In this document: positions 9,080 to 18,605 of the stretch, piece by piece | Numbering within the stretch: the first letter of the stretch is position 1 | Layout: each line of letters opens with the position of its first letter | NCBI GenBank assembly: GCA_018266795.1 | Contig: JAFDZV010000038.1 | Coordinates: 1 to 64,000 of the forward strand | Length of the DNA: 64,000 nucleotides | Origin: Bacteroidota bacterium | Lineage (GTDB): Bacteria; Bacteroidota; Ignavibacteria; OLB7 | Reading direction: 5' to 3' | The notes under the pieces: generated by a model | What the model was told of the DNA's origin: nothing | Seen by the model: the letters and a program-made list of their open reading frames with translations, nothing else | Databases searched by the model: none | Translations under genes and position numbers: made by a program

Positions 9080-9109
9080 TTGACACGTATATACCCGTAG
9101 AAGTATATT
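9080..9109 (+). promoter_or_regulatory. Promoter with overlapping operator for the arsR-type gene
   Basis: TTGACA (9080-9085), 18 bp, TATATT (9104-9109): a near-perfect sigma-70 pattern. ATATAC (9089-9094) and GTATAT (9103-9108) form an inverted repeat with an 8-bp spacer overlapping the -10 box, placed for autorepression by the regulator. The -10 begins 12 bp before the ATG at 9116, so the transcript may be leaderless. Confidence 0.65.
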
Positions 9110-9115
9110 AGATGC

Positions 9116-9484
9116 ATGGAATCCGTGTTCGACATCATCGCAGAGCCGAACCGCCGCGCGATATTGAGCCTTCTGGTCTCCTCACAACAATCGGTTGGAG
9201 AGATCGGGCGTCAACTTCGCATGCCGCAGCCCACCGTCTCCAAGCACCTGCGGGTGCTGCGGGATGCCGGCTTCGTTGAATCCACGGTGGACGCACAGCG
9301 CCGTCTCTACCGGCTGAAGCCCGAACCTCTGCAGGAGGTGGACGCCTGGCTGGCGCCGTTCCGCCGGTTCTGGTCAGCTCACGTCGATGCTCTCGAACGC
9401 TATCTGGACCGCATGGACGAATCCACATCAACAAAGAAACGGCGCGGCCCGGGCCGCCGACGTGACAAAGGAGAAACGAAATGA
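9116..9484 (+). CDS. ArsR-family winged-helix regulator
   Basis: A protein of 122 aa. The N-terminus FDIIAEPNRRAILSLL and the recognition region IGRQLRMPQPTVSKHLRVLR (residues about 32-51) are diagnostic of ArsR/SmtB-type repressors. The metal-binding ELCVCD motif is absent, so it is probably not a metal sensor. The C-terminus is a basic tail. This subgroup commonly sits next to SRPBCC (AHSA1) and VOC genes, as here. It overlaps the next gene by ATGA. A palindrome in its promoter suggests autoregulation. Confidence 0.9.
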   Translation: MESVFDIIAEPNRRAILSLLVSSQQSVGEIGRQLRMPQPTVSKHLRVLRDAGFVESTVDAQRRLYRLKPEPLQEVDAWLAPFRRFWSAHVDALERYLDRMDESTSTKKRRGPGRRRDKGETK

Positions 9485-9873
9485 AGATCAAAGTGACCAG
9501 CGTATATGTGGACGATCAGGAGAAGGCCCTGCACTTCTATACGGAGGTACTGGGGCTTGCCAAGAAGACCGACGTCAGCAACGGCCCATTCCGCTGGCTG
9601 ACCGTGGCCTCGCCCGAAGAGCCGGAGGGCACGGAGCTGCAGCTTGCGCTGAACGACAACCCGGCTGCCAGGGCGTATCAGCAGGCGATATTCCAACAGG
9701 GCCAACCCGCGATCATGTTCTTCACCGACGACATCAACGGGGACTACGAGCGGATCAAGGCCGGCGGCGCCGAATTCACGATGCCCCCCACGGACGTGAC
9801 CGGCTCCACCATTGCGATGCTGAACGACAGCTGCGGCAATCTTGTTCAGCTCACCCAGCTCGCACGCTATTGA
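9481..9873 (+). CDS. VOC (glyoxalase/bleomycin-resistance) family protein
   Basis: A protein of 130 aa starting MKIKVTSVYVDDQEKALHFY, the first beta-alpha-beta unit of a VOC fold. It continues with FYTEVLGLAKK and a second half ending MLNDSCGNLVQLTQ. VOC proteins are metal-dependent enzymes or drug-binding proteins, and the substrate cannot be read from sequence. It is translationally coupled to the ArsR gene (ATGA overlap) and followed by an SRPBCC gene, so the three are probably one operon. Confidence 0.88.
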   Translation: MKIKVTSVYVDDQEKALHFYTEVLGLAKKTDVSNGPFRWLTVASPEEPEGTELQLALNDNPAARAYQQAIFQQGQPAIMFFTDDINGDYERIKAGGAEFTMPPTDVTGSTIAMLNDSCGNLVQLTQLARY

Positions 9874-9937
9874 CAATCGGTCGATTGTGTGCGATGCTGC
9901 GGACGGTTCAACAACAGCGGAGCATTGGGAGAACACG

Positions 9938-10504
9938 ATGATCAATCGCGAGCAGTACAGACCGGGTCCGGCCGGCGGTGCACAGGTAGGTAAGGACGGA
10001 GAGAACTGGACACTCGTTCTCGTCAGAGAACTGCGCCACTCGCCAGAGAAGGTCTGGCAGGCGCTTACCGACCCGGCTCACCTGAGCGAGTGGGCTCCCT
10101 TCGATGCCGACGGAAACCTGGGTACGGCCGGCGCCACGGTGAATCTCACCACGGTGGGAGCGGCCACGCCGTATGTCAGCGAGACAATGGTGACGCAGGC
10201 GGACGCTCCCAACGTGCTCGTGTACAACTGGGGTGGCAACGATGTCCGCTGGGAACTCGAGGCCGTTGATGCGGGGACGCGCCTGACGCTCTGGACCAGC
10301 ATCAATCGCCGCTTCATCTCCATGGGCGCAGCCGGATGGCACATCTGTTTCGATGTTCTGGATCACCTTCTCAGCGGAACACCAGTCGGCCGCATCGTTG
10401 GCGGCGATGCGTTGATGTTCGACGGCTGGCAGCGGCTGAACGCCGAGTACGCAGAGCAGTTCGGCGTTCAGCCTCCCAGCTGGACAGCCGGCCCGGGAGC
10501 ATGA
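9938..10504 (+). CDS. SRPBCC/AHSA1-type START-like domain protein
   Basis: A protein of 188 aa from ATG 9938, preceded by GGGAGAA. The motif RELRHSPEKVWQALTDPAHL, followed by SEWAPFD and a C-terminal helix with GWHICFDVLDHLL, identifies the Aha1-like SRPBCC ligand-binding fold. These proteins bind hydrophobic molecules, and the ligand here is unknown. It is third in the ArsR-led cluster, 64 bp after the VOC gene. The longer frame from 9842 overlaps the VOC gene and lacks an RBS. Confidence 0.85.
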   Translation: MINREQYRPGPAGGAQVGKDGENWTLVLVRELRHSPEKVWQALTDPAHLSEWAPFDADGNLGTAGATVNLTTVGAATPYVSETMVTQADAPNVLVYNWGGNDVRWELEAVDAGTRLTLWTSINRRFISMGAAGWHICFDVLDHLLSGTPVGRIVGGDALMFDGWQRLNAEYAEQFGVQPPSWTAGPGA

Positions 10505-10512
10505 CAGTTCCT

Positions 10513-10550
10513 ATCAATACCGGGTTGCATCCCATCAATACCGGGTTGCA
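10513..10550. repeat. Two-copy 17-bp direct repeat
   Basis: ATCAATACCGGGTTGCA occurs at 10513-10529 and again at 10534-10550 (period 21 bp, two helical turns) between the SRPBCC and DUF1801 genes. It could be a local duplication or a tandem binding site. Confidence 0.7.
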
Positions 10551-10652
10551 CCGGCCGGCCTACAGACCTTGCAGCGCGCGATGTCGGGAACTTCGGACGC
10601 TGCGAAGGAGCGGTCCTGCCGTGCAGGTGAACTATCGCGAACTATTCAGGAT

Positions 10653-11093
10653 ATGAACATGAGCAAGTCGAACGCGAGCCAAAGCCCGTCGGCATCGGAA
10701 CTCATCTCGCAACGTATCGCCGAGCTCGGAGACTGGCGCGCGGAAACGCTCAGCAGGATGCGCGCGCTCATCCAGGAGGCGGATCCGGATGTTGTCGAGG
10801 AGTGGAAGTGGGTGAAGCCAACGCGTCCGGGCACCCCGATCTGGTCGCACGACGGCATCATCTGCACCGGCGAATCCTACAAGAGCGTCGTGAAGCTTAC
10901 CTTCGCGAAGGGGGCGTCGCTGAACGATCCGGCCGGTCTCTTCAACTCCAGTCTCGACGGAAACGTTCGCCGGGCGATCGACATCCACGAAGGAGAGAAC
11001 GTTGACGCGTCCGCCTTCAAGGCGCTCGTTCGGCAGGCTGTCGCCCTCAACAGTTCCGGCAGGCCGAAGCCTTCGAAGAAGGCGAAGGGCTGA
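10653..11093 (+). CDS. DUF1801 (YdhG-like) family protein
   Basis: A protein of 146 aa from ATG 10653 (10659 also possible). The sequence IQEADPDVVEEWKWVKPTRP, then GIICTGESYKSVVKLTFAKGA and DGNVRRAIDIHEGENVDASA, is characteristic of DUF1801 proteins, small alpha/beta proteins of the frataxin-like/YdhG group. The exact role is unknown. It follows the ArsR-VOC-SRPBCC genes, a common neighbourhood for this family. The C-terminus is Lys-rich. Confidence 0.82.
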   Translation: MNMSKSNASQSPSASELISQRIAELGDWRAETLSRMRALIQEADPDVVEEWKWVKPTRPGTPIWSHDGIICTGESYKSVVKLTFAKGASLNDPAGLFNSSLDGNVRRAIDIHEGENVDASAFKALVRQAVALNSSGRPKPSKKAKG

Positions 11094-11185
11094 GGGATTC
11101 CCCTGAACGGCTCTCAGCACCCGCAACTCGTCACATCTGCGCGCGCTCCGATTCGCGCCCGCCCCCCTCTCCCGCATCAAGACCC

Positions 11186-13426
11186 ATGACCGAGTTCATC
11201 TCCATCCGCGGCGCGCGCGAAAACAATCTGAAGGACGTCACGCTCCGGATTCCCAAGCGCAGGCTCACGATCTTCACCGGCGTATCGGGCTCGGGGAAAT
11301 CGTCGATCGTGTTCGACACGCTGGCCACGGAGGCGCAGCGCCAGCTCTACGAGAACTTCTCGCTCTTCATCCGCAACTTCCTCCCCAAGTACCCGCAGCC
11401 GGACGCCGACGCGATCGAGAACCTTCCGATGGCCGTGATCGTGGACCAGAAGCGGCTTGGCGGCGGATCGCATTCCACCGTCGGGACGGTGACGGACATC
11501 CATAGTGTGCTGCGCCTGCTCTTCTCGCGAGCCGGAGAACCATCGGCGGGAGGTGCGATCGCCTATTCGTTCAACGATCCGCGCGGCGCGTGCCCGGAGT
11601 GCGGCGGCCTCGGGAAGAAGATCGGCGTGGTCTCGGACGATTTCATCGACATGAGCAAGTCGCTCAATGAAGGCGCGGTGCAGGTTCCGTTCTTCAACGA
11701 CTGGGATGTGCAGGCGTATGCGCTGAGCGGCTTCTTCGACAACGACAAGAAGCTCGGCACGTTCACGGCGGAAGAGATGGATCTGCTGCTGCACGGCAAG
11801 GACCGCAAGTTCAAGGCGCAGTTCGGCGGGAAGACCATCAACCTCACCTACGCCGGCATTATCGCCAAGATCGAGCGCTCCTACGTGCAGCGCGACATCA
11901 AGACGCTCAGCGAACGCACGCAGAAGGCGGTGATGCCCTACCTCAAGCCGCGCGAATGCCCGCTGTGCAAGGGGGCGCGCCTGAGTCCCGCCGCGCTCGC
12001 GAGCAGGATCAACGGCTGCAACATCGCCGATCTGTCGTCGCTCGAAATCGGCGAGCTGCTGAAGGTGGTGCGCACGATCAGGGAGCCCAAGGCCGGCCCG
12101 ATGGTGCATGCGCTCACCGAACGGCTGCAGGCAGTCGTCGATATCGGGCTCGAATACCTGAGTCTGAACCGGGAAACGGACACGCTCTCCGGCGGGGAGT
12201 CGCAGCGCGTACGGATGGTGAAGCACCTCGGCTCGAGTCTCGTGGATGTGATGTACATCTTCGACGAACCGAGCGTGGGCCTTCACCCGCGCGATGTGCA
12301 CCGCCTCAATGAGCTGCTCGGCAAGCTGCGCGACAAGGGAAACACGGTGATCGTGGTGGAGCACGACCCCGCCGTCATCGAAGCCGCCGATCACATCGTG
12401 GACGTTGGGCCGGGCGCCGGGAGCGGCGGCGGGACGATCGTCTTCGAAGGCACGTACGAAAAACTTCTCACGTCCGGAACACTTACCGGCCGCCATCTCA
12501 GGCAGGCGCTGCCGATCAAGAAGGACACGCGCAAACCCACCGGCCGGCTGCGCATCGAGAACGCACGCGCGAACAACCTGAAGAACATCTCCGTGGATAT
12601 TCCCACGGGCGTGCTCACCGTAGTGACCGGCGTCGCGGGTTCCGGGAAGAGCTCGCTCATCAACCAGGTGTTCCTCCTGCAGCATCCCAACGCGATCGTG
12701 ATCGATCAATCTGCCGTCGGGGCGTCCACGCGCAGCAACCCCGCAACGTACACCGGCGTGATGGACGATCTGCGCAAGGCGTTCGCGTCGGCAAACAAGG
12801 TGGACGCGGGACTGTTCAGCTTCAACTCCAAGGGTGCATGCGAGGCGTGCAACGGCTCGGGAGTGGTCTACACCGATCTCGCCTTTCTCGATGCGTTCAA
12901 ATCACCGTGCGAAGTATGCCAGGGCCGCCGCTTCAAGGATGATGTTCTGGCCTACAAGCTCGATGGAAAGTCCATCAGCGACGTGCTTGCGATGACGGTG
13001 GCACAGGCGGTGGAGCTGTTCGAGAAGCGCAAGGAGATCCTGCGCAAGCTGCAGGCGATGCACGACGTCGGCCTCGCATACCTCACGCTGGGCCAACCGC
13101 TCAGCACGCTCTCCGGCGGCGAGTGCCAGCGCATCAAGCTGGCCAGCGAGTTGCACAAGGATGGCAGCGTCTACGTGATGGATGAACCGACGACCGGATT
13201 GCACATGTCCGATATCGCGCATCTGCTGGCGATCGTCGATCGCCTGGTGGACGGCGGGAACACCGCGATCGTGATCGAACACAACCTCGACGTGATTCGC
13301 AGCGCGGATTGGATCATCGATCTCGGGCCGGAGGGGGGAAGCAAGGGGGGCGAGGTAGTGTTCGAGGGGACGCCGGCAGAGCTGGCGAAAGCGAAGCGCT
13401 CCCTGACCGGGCGGTATCTGCGGTAG
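11186..13426 (+). CDS. Short UvrA-family ABC ATPase
   Basis: A protein of 746 aa, shorter than canonical UvrA (about 940). Two ABC ATPase modules are complete. The first has Walker [10 protein letters not shown] (about 32-40), zinc pairs CPECG and CPLCKG, signature LSGGESQR and a [11 protein letters not shown] segment. The second has [15 protein letters not shown] and [14 protein letters not shown] and [11 protein letters not shown]. The length fits class III UvrA paralogues (DrrC-like), which lack the UvrB-binding region and are linked to drug or DNA-damage tolerance rather than standard excision repair. No uvrB is nearby. It stands alone on the plus strand. Confidence 0.88.
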   Translation: MTEFISIRGARENNLKDVTLRIPKRRLTIFTGVSGSGKSSIVFDTLATEAQRQLYENFSLFIRNFLPKYPQPDADAIENLPMAVIVDQKRLGGGSHSTVGTVTDIHSVLRLLFSRAGEPSAGGAIAYSFNDPRGACPECGGLGKKIGVVSDDFIDMSKSLNEGAVQVPFFNDWDVQAYALSGFFDNDKKLGTFTAEEMDLLLHGKDRKFKAQFGGKTINLTYAGIIAKIERSYVQRDIKTLSERTQKAVMPYLKPRECPLCKGARLSPAALASRINGCNIADLSSLEIGELLKVVRTIREPKAGPMVHALTERLQAVVDIGLEYLSLNRETDTLSGGESQRVRMVKHLGSSLVDVMYIFDEPSVGLHPRDVHRLNELLGKLRDKGNTVIVVEHDPAVIEAADHIVDVGPGAGSGGGTIVFEGTYEKLLTSGTLTGRHLRQALPIKKDTRKPTGRLRIENARANNLKNISVDIPTGVLTVVTGVAGSGKSSLINQVFLLQHPNAIVIDQSAVGASTRSNPATYTGVMDDLRKAFASANKVDAGLFSFNSKGACEACNGSGVVYTDLAFLDAFKSPCEVCQGRRFKDDVLAYKLDGKSISDVLAMTVAQAVELFEKRKEILRKLQAMHDVGLAYLTLGQPLSTLSGGECQRIKLASELHKDGSVYVMDEPTTGLHMSDIAHLLAIVDRLVDGGNTAIVIEHNLDVIRSADWIIDLGPEGGSKGGEVVFEGTPAELAKAKRSLTGRYLR

Positions 13427-13592
13427 CGCTCTCCATAGCGGCGGCGTCACGGTAATAGAGTGCCGCTCCGATAATCGCAGCGCCGCCCCGGACGTGCCGG
13501 GACGGCGCTCGCAGAACAGCATGGCTGGCAGACCGTATTGGCGGAAGCGGATGCACCAATCAGCAGTGCATGCGCATGTTGGGCCTGATGCT

Positions 13593-13614
13593 ATCGCGGA
13601 GTGTACTCCGCAAT
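13593..13614. repeat. Dispersed palindrome, copy 1
   Basis: An inverted repeat with arms ATCGCGGAGT/ACTCCGCAAT (one mismatch) between two convergent genes, followed at once by a second palindrome CTCCGTCCGGAG. It is related to copies at 22108, 34031, 45018 and 54354. Confidence 0.75.
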
Positions 13615-13647
13615 CTCCGTCCGGAGCACAGAGCCCGCTCGCCCGCC

Positions 13648-16473
13648 CTATCGCACAAGCTGGAGCCTCCGGCTCAGCACACCACTTCCCGTCTCAAGAC
13701 GGTAGAGATACGTGCCGCTTGCTACTGCACGGCCGTTGTGGTCGGTGCCGTCCCACATCACCGTGTGATCCCCGCAGCTCAATCCTTCGCTCATCACCAG
13801 CAGACGCACCAGCACGCCGCGGAGATCGTAGATCCCGATCCGCACGTCCCCGCTCTCCGGAAGATGGTACGCGATCGTAACGGCGCCGCTCGATGGATTC
13901 GGCTGCGCGCTCAGACGGTAGCCCGCATCCGCTAGGGCGCTCGATCCGCCCGGCGCTGCCGGCTTCGTCACGCCGCCGCCATCGCCACCACCGCCGCCAT
14001 CACCGGCATCGGGTGCTACCGGGAAGTGCAACACGAACCCGACCCCGCCGTCATCACCTCCCTGCTGCACCACATCGTACGTGAACGCATCGTCCTCACC
14101 AACACCGGGCCCTGCATAGCTGAACGTGACGTCCACCACGTCCTCCTCGCCGGGCGCAAGCGTCATGCCCCCGATCGATGCATCCTCGCTCGTGACAGTC
14201 ACCGTCCCGTCGCCGTTGTCCACGACGCCCGTGCCGATACTCCCCCCGGCATGCCACAACGCATACAGACCGTTCAAAGCAACCTGCACGCTCCCCTGGC
14301 TGATGATCGGGTTGATACCCTGCTCCTCCAGCGGCACACTCAACGACAGACCAACCGTCAACGGTGCTCCGGTCATGTTCCGCACGATCGCATGCTTCAC
14401 GTGCCCAGGATCGCCCGGCAGCATCTCGGCCGCGCTCACGTTCACCTCGTTCCGCCATGCGATGTTGTTGTTGTTCCGGGTGTTCTGCTCCGTGTTCGCC
14501 GTCTCGGCGAACGACATCGGATCATCGTCCGATTCGATCCGCGCCAGGAAGGAGTAGGTTGATTGCGTCTCGCCGTAGAGCGCGGAGTTCGGCGGCGTCC
14601 AGGGAAGCTCGGCGACGTAGTTCTCGCCGGGATCGAGCGCCGGTATGGTGACGGTGCCTGCGAGGTCGCCGTAGAGATGGCCGTCGAGCGGATTGACGTC
14701 GTTGACCCAGTGCGCGGGCCACCCGGTGTTGGTGGCGCTCTTGCTCCAGTACACCTTCAGCGTTGCGGCGGGACTTGCCTCACCGCTGAGATTGTCCACC
14801 ATCACGTAGAGGTAGTTCGGCGATCCGTTGAAGACCGGGTTCTGGTGCTCGCCCTCATGCTCATAGATCGACCCAACGGCGCGCGAGCCGACAACGTTGT
14901 CCTGGCTGGTGCGGAGCCATATCGCCTCGCTCTTCCAGATATGCGCTGCATCCATGTTCGGCTCGCCGCCGATATCCGGAACGGACGCACCGATGATACC
15001 GTATCGGCCATCGTTGAGGCCGAGATTGACGATGTTGCCGATCTGTGTCTCACGCAGGCAGAGGGCGTGCGTTGCGGTGGCCGGCGTGGCGGTAGCAGGC
15101 AACGATATCCAGCGCGACCCCACGGGCGTCACCACGCTCGACACGGAATTCTCGTCCTCCCATGAAGTTGATGTTACCGTCAGCGGTTCCTGGTAGCAGG
15201 GCGCATTCCCGTTGGCATCGGTCTTGACGAGATAAAGATCGAGATCGGTGCTGCTCCCCTTCACTGAACTGGAATGTCCGCCGAGGGCATACCCATCGGA
15301 GATCTGGATCGCCATCGCGGCGCTGACATTGCCCCCTGAGCGGCCGCCATAGGCCCGGGAAAAGATCACCCCTCCGGCATTGTCCACTTTCAACAGGCCG
15401 GCCATCTCACGCGTCGGGAATCCATTGATGTAGGCTGCAACAACGTACTCTCCTCCAAGCGTCTGCTGCACGTCCCATCCGCTCACCCCTTCATTAGGGA
15501 TCGTGGACTGGTAGGACTTCGCCCACTGCAGCGTACCGTTCGCGGCTGTCTTGATCAGCAGAAGCGCCGTCTGAGCTCCCTCCACGTATCCTGCAACGAT
15601 ATATCCGCCGTCACTCGTCTGCTGCACCGATGTGCCGGTGGCATGATTGTAGGTTTTGCTCCATTGAACAGCGCCCGAGTTATCCGTCTTGATCAGATAT
15701 ACCTGCCCGCCGGCGGCGCTGAAGCTGCGCGTGTATCCCGTGACAATGTACCCGCCATCGGAGGTTTGTCGCACGTAGTAGCCTTTTTCGTGATCCAGTC
15801 CACCGTACGTGCGGCTCCATTGCATGGCTCCGTTCCTGTCCAGCTTCACGAGGTAGACATCGTTCAATCGAGCTGCGGAGAAACTGGAGCCGGCAATGAT
15901 ATATCCCTGGTCGCTCGTCTGCTGAATCGAGTATCCGATATCGGCGTTTGTGGTGCCATATCTGAAGGACCATTGCCTGTTGCCGGTCCCGTCAATCTTG
16001 ACCACGTATATGTCTGCCGAGCTTGTCGGTTGCTGATCGCTTTTTCCCGATCGAAAATTGTAATTACCGAGCACGACATATCCGCCGTCTCTGGTTCTCT
16101 TGATGTCCGTACCGTCAACATCAACGCCAGGCACGCCGTACGTCTTCGACCATTGGAACGCACCATCGGACCTGGTTTTCACCACATAGATATTTTGCTT
16201 GCTCAGGCCGAAACTGGTGGTTGTACCCACCATGACATATCCATTGTCGGCTGCGCGGTCAAGCGGATGGCATCGCATGTAATAGCTGATCGTGAACGCG
16301 TCGGTTGTAAAATCATCACCGGTTCCTCCATATGTCTTTTGGAAGGAATATACCCCGGCAAGCTTCGGTAGAACGAGCTGTGCCGTTGCCGGTGTGACGG
16401 CCATGCAAAGAGCGCACAGCGCGGCCAGGACGCACGGCAGCAGGTTGCTGCGCATGCAACGCAAATCAGGCAT
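13648..16473 (-). CDS. Beta-propeller-repeat protein exported by T9SS
   Basis: A protein of 941 aa from ATG 16473, with RBS AAGGAGGC upstream. The signal peptide runs to TPATAQ. Residues about 25-430 hold seven or more repeats with the pattern QQTSDGGYIVAG followed by VYLIKTDNSGAVQWSKTYGG, typical of a lipoprotein-type beta-propeller. Then come an Ig/CARDB-like region (about 480-800) and a Gly-rich linker. The end is a FlgD-Ig-like T9SS domain starting QPNPSSGAV and closing GTYLYRLETGSGVLSRR. It is likely released to or attached at the cell surface; no enzymatic motif is seen. The first 114 residues of the longer frame are excluded. Confidence 0.85.
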   Translation of the reverse strand: MPDLRCMRSNLLPCVLAALCALCMAVTPATAQLVLPKLAGVYSFQKTYGGTGDDFTTDAFTISYYMRCHPLDRAADNGYVMVGTTTSFGLSKQNIYVVKTRSDGAFQWSKTYGVPGVDVDGTDIKRTRDGGYVVLGNYNFRSGKSDQQPTSSADIYVVKIDGTGNRQWSFRYGTTNADIGYSIQQTSDQGYIIAGSSFSAARLNDVYLVKLDRNGAMQWSRTYGGLDHEKGYYVRQTSDGGYIVTGYTRSFSAAGGQVYLIKTDNSGAVQWSKTYNHATGTSVQQTSDGGYIVAGYVEGAQTALLLIKTAANGTLQWAKSYQSTIPNEGVSGWDVQQTLGGEYVVAAYINGFPTREMAGLLKVDNAGGVIFSRAYGGRSGGNVSAAMAIQISDGYALGGHSSSVKGSSTDLDLYLVKTDANGNAPCYQEPLTVTSTSWEDENSVSSVVTPVGSRWISLPATATPATATHALCLRETQIGNIVNLGLNDGRYGIIGASVPDIGGEPNMDAAHIWKSEAIWLRTSQDNVVGSRAVGSIYEHEGEHQNPVFNGSPNYLYVMVDNLSGEASPAATLKVYWSKSATNTGWPAHWVNDVNPLDGHLYGDLAGTVTIPALDPGENYVAELPWTPPNSALYGETQSTYSFLARIESDDDPMSFAETANTEQNTRNNNNIAWRNEVNVSAAEMLPGDPGHVKHAIVRNMTGAPLTVGLSLSVPLEEQGINPIISQGSVQVALNGLYALWHAGGSIGTGVVDNGDGTVTVTSEDASIGGMTLAPGEEDVVDVTFSYAGPGVGEDDAFTYDVVQQGGDDGGVGFVLHFPVAPDAGDGGGGGDGGGVTKPAAPGGSSALADAGYRLSAQPNPSSGAVTIAYHLPESGDVRIGIYDLRGVLVRLLVMSEGLSCGDHTVMWDGTDHNGRAVASGTYLYRLETGSGVLSRRLQLVR

Positions 16474-17058
16474 TTCTGCCTCCTTCAATTGGGTGTGTGT
16501 TGGTTCTATGAGCTCGGCACGGCGGCGGCCCAGTGCAATGCCATGCGCTGCACGTGACGCACAGTGCCGGGTATCGACGCGAACGTTGAGAACAATGAAT
16601 TGCTGGCCGTGACTGCCAGCACAGCATGAGGTAGTTGTGACCGGATTTCTGGTGGCATTCTCGGAGACTCCGCCGGGCACGCAGCATTGTCTCCTTCGGG
16701 CTGCATGGGACGGCAGTGCGGATGCGTTCGGAGAGATCACGCACCGCGAGATGCACTTGGGAACCACGTGCAACTTAGCCCGCGGGCGATGCGGATACAT
16801 GAACCGCGACGCCAATTCTGCTGGGCCTGCGGTGTGGCCCGCCGTACCACGAGCGGTGGTAATTCATGGGCCCGAACTCCCATGCGGCGTATACAATCGG
16901 CTACGGCACGAGGCGGTATATCATCGTGGCGGGGGAATGTCGAGATGCGGCGGCGGACGAAGCGGGCGCGGAAGAAACCGCTCGCACTGTTGGAAGATAC
17001 AGAGAGAGCGAGCCGGTGCCCCGGTCTCGCGATGGAGCCGGGGTTCCTCACGGGAATG
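16474..17058. other. Non-coding stretch upstream of the beta-propeller gene
   Basis: About 585 bp without a convincing reading frame on either strand. It should contain the promoter of the minus-strand gene starting at 16473, but I see no clear TTG/TAnnTTTG pair. Confidence 0.4.
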
Positions 17059-17102
17059 CGCAACAACAAAAAGCCGCGACGATCGATCCGATCTCGCGGC
17101 TT
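17059..17102 (-). terminator. Rho-independent terminator of the HMA lipoprotein gene
   Basis: On the minus strand a 9-bp perfect stem (AAGCCGCGA/TCGCGGCTT, 17094-17102 and 17071-17079) is followed by TTTTTGTTGTTG. It lies 40 bp after the stop at 17142. Confidence 0.85.
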
Positions 17103-17141
17103 GCATTGCCATCGTGCGCACCACTCATGCGGCTGTGAAGA

Positions 17142-17567
17142 CTACTGCTTCTTTTCCTTGCAGCACTCCGGAAGCTTTGCGTAGGCGGCGGGGTCGCGCT
17201 GCACACTCTTCGTGGAATAGCCGACGCCGGCGATCGTCTGTTCGATCTGCCTGCGGGTATCCGGCGTGTTGTTGGCCACCTTCACGAAGACGGTCTTCGT
17301 GTCCACATCCACCTTCACGTCCTGCGCCTCGCTTACTCCCTTCACACCCTTCGTGATCGCCGCGGCACAGGTCTCGCACTGCATCGTGGGAACGGCGATC
17401 GTCATCACGTGGGGATCGTTCACATCCATCAGCGGCGCGGAGACGTGACTCTCCTTCGGGGCGTCGGCCTTCGGGGCGTCGGCCTTCGGGGCGTCGGCCT
17501 TCGAGCCGCCGCAGGCACCGACTGCCACGGCGCAGGCAAGCATGGCTCCAATCATTGACAGCTTCAC
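17142..17567 (-). CDS. Lipoprotein with heavy-metal-associated (HMA) domain
   Basis: A protein of 141 aa. The start is GTG 17567 with AAGGAG 10 nt upstream; ATG at 17555 is possible. A lipobox (AVAVGAC) at residues about 13-19 indicates a lipidated protein. A linker KADAP repeated three times is followed by an HMA fold with metal site MQCETC (an MxCxxC motif) and a C-terminal ECCKEKK. HMA proteins carry Cu(I) or similar soft metals, and the extra Cys pair could add a ligand. The fold also resembles mercury/copper chaperones. It is monocistronic, with its own terminator. Confidence 0.85.
   Translation of the reverse strand: MKLSMIGAMLACAVAVGACGGSKADAPKADAPKADAPKESHVSAPLMDVNDPHVMTIAVPTMQCETCAAAITKGVKGVSEAQDVKVDVDTKTVFVKVANNTPDTRRQIEQTIAGVGYSTKSVQRDPAAYAKLPECCKEKKQ
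17456..17504. repeat. 15-bp tandem repeat inside the HMA gene
   Basis: Three in-frame copies of a 15-bp unit (GGCCTTCGGGGCGTC and rotations) encode the KADAP linker repeats. It could change copy number by slippage without a frameshift. Confidence 0.8.
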
Positions 17568-17923
17568 GGCGGTATTTCTCCTTATGTTTGAAATGTTTGA
17601 AGTGCCTGATCTCTTCCCATCCCCTCGGTCTCGAGGGCCTCGCATGCACCGGATGCCACGCTTCGATGCCACAATTCCGAATCGGACGCATCGAACCGGC
17701 GGGGACCGGCGCGGTGACGCAAATATCATGAATGAATCGGAATAGTATCTTCTCATCCGTTGCTCGACGGATGACGTTCGGAATGCCGTTCTGTTGTGCG
17801 GAGAACTCCCGGCACGCGCGCCGGCAGGCGGGCAGCGGCATGCACAGCCGGTGCGTTCCGGCCGGGAAAGGGGCGGGAGGAGGCTCACGATGAACCTGAC
17901 AACGACAATCGGAGAACGAAGCG
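17568..17923. other. Divergent intergenic region
   Basis: A 356-bp gap between the divergent HMA lipoprotein and the small acidic protein. A minus-strand GATATTTG (one mismatch to TAnnTTTG) near 17720 could serve the HMA gene, but there is no matching TTG. No other structure is recognised. Confidence 0.4.
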
Positions 17924-18280
17924 ATGCCTGAGATCACGCGGATATTGACGGACGATCATGGAATGATCACGCATCTGGTAACCGAGGAGGAAGACCGCCT
18001 TTCGGTTGAGGAGCTGGCGCAGAAGCTGGACGAAGGGGAGGATTACTACATCACGCTCGGCGAGGGGAAGCGCTACACGATTACGCTGATTGCCGATGAC
18101 GGACATCTTGCCCCGACGATAGACGATCCGGACGGCGTGCACACGATCTGGGATCTCCCGCAGGAGGAGGACCCGGCGGAGCGCGAGATCCCGGAGACGT
18201 TCGACGATATCGAGGAACTTGGCGAGTTCGGTGAGGACGAGCACTCGGAGCCGATTCGTCCCCCGGATGAAATTGAATGA
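17924..18280 (+). CDS. Small acidic protein, DUF3892-like N-terminus
   Basis: A protein of 118 aa with GGAG 13 nt upstream of ATG. The N-terminal half (ITRILTDDHGMITHLVTEEE, then LSVEELAQKL and DYYITLGEGKRYTI) resembles DUF3892-type short domains. The C-terminal half is highly acidic (Asp/Glu about one third) and probably disordered. It lies immediately before the FtsB/DivIC-like gene. The function is unknown and the family match is tentative. Confidence 0.65.
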   Translation: MPEITRILTDDHGMITHLVTEEEDRLSVEELAQKLDEGEDYYITLGEGKRYTITLIADDGHLAPTIDDPDGVHTIWDLPQEEDPAEREIPETFDDIEELGEFGEDEHSEPIRPPDEIE

Positions 18281-18284
18281 ACCC

Positions 18285-18605
18285 ATGCGCATCACGTTTC
18301 TGAACCGTCTCTTCCGCAAGCGCCCTCTCTCGCTTCGGCGCAAGGTAGTCTACGCACTGATCGCGGCGCTTCCAATCCTCGCGATCTTCACCTTCGGCAA
18401 TCGCGGCCTGCTGAAGCGCATGCAACTGGAAAGGCAGGCCGCCACGGTGCGCGAGCAGCTGTATCGCGACCGGGCGACGAGCGATTCGCTCCGCGCGGAG
18501 ATCACGCGGATGAAGAACGACACTACGGTGATCGAGCGTCTTGCGCGCGAACGGTACGGCATGGTCCGGCCGGGCGAAACGATCTATCATGTCGACGAAC
18601 AATGA
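18285..18605 (+). CDS. Septum formation initiator, FtsB/DivIC family
   Basis: A protein of 106 aa from ATG 18285 (ATG 18267, overlapping the previous gene, is the alternative). Order: basic N-terminus, one membrane helix (VVYALIAALPILAIFTF), a coiled coil (LKRMQLERQAATVREQLYRD), then the conserved ERLARERYGMVRPGETIY. The last motif marks the FtsB/DivIC family of bitopic division proteins that join FtsL and FtsQ at the septum. Its stop overlaps the start of the ROK gene. Confidence 0.85.
   Translation: MRITFLNRLFRKRPLSLRRKVVYALIAALPILAIFTFGNRGLLKRMQLERQAATVREQLYRDRATSDSLRAEITRMKNDTTVIERLARERYGMVRPGETIYHVDEQ

Noticed and set aside
6255-9115. Second attachment-site copy of the tRNA-Glu 3' end
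   Set aside because: I looked for the T-arm/acceptor sequence again downstream and did not see it, so island borders are not claimed.
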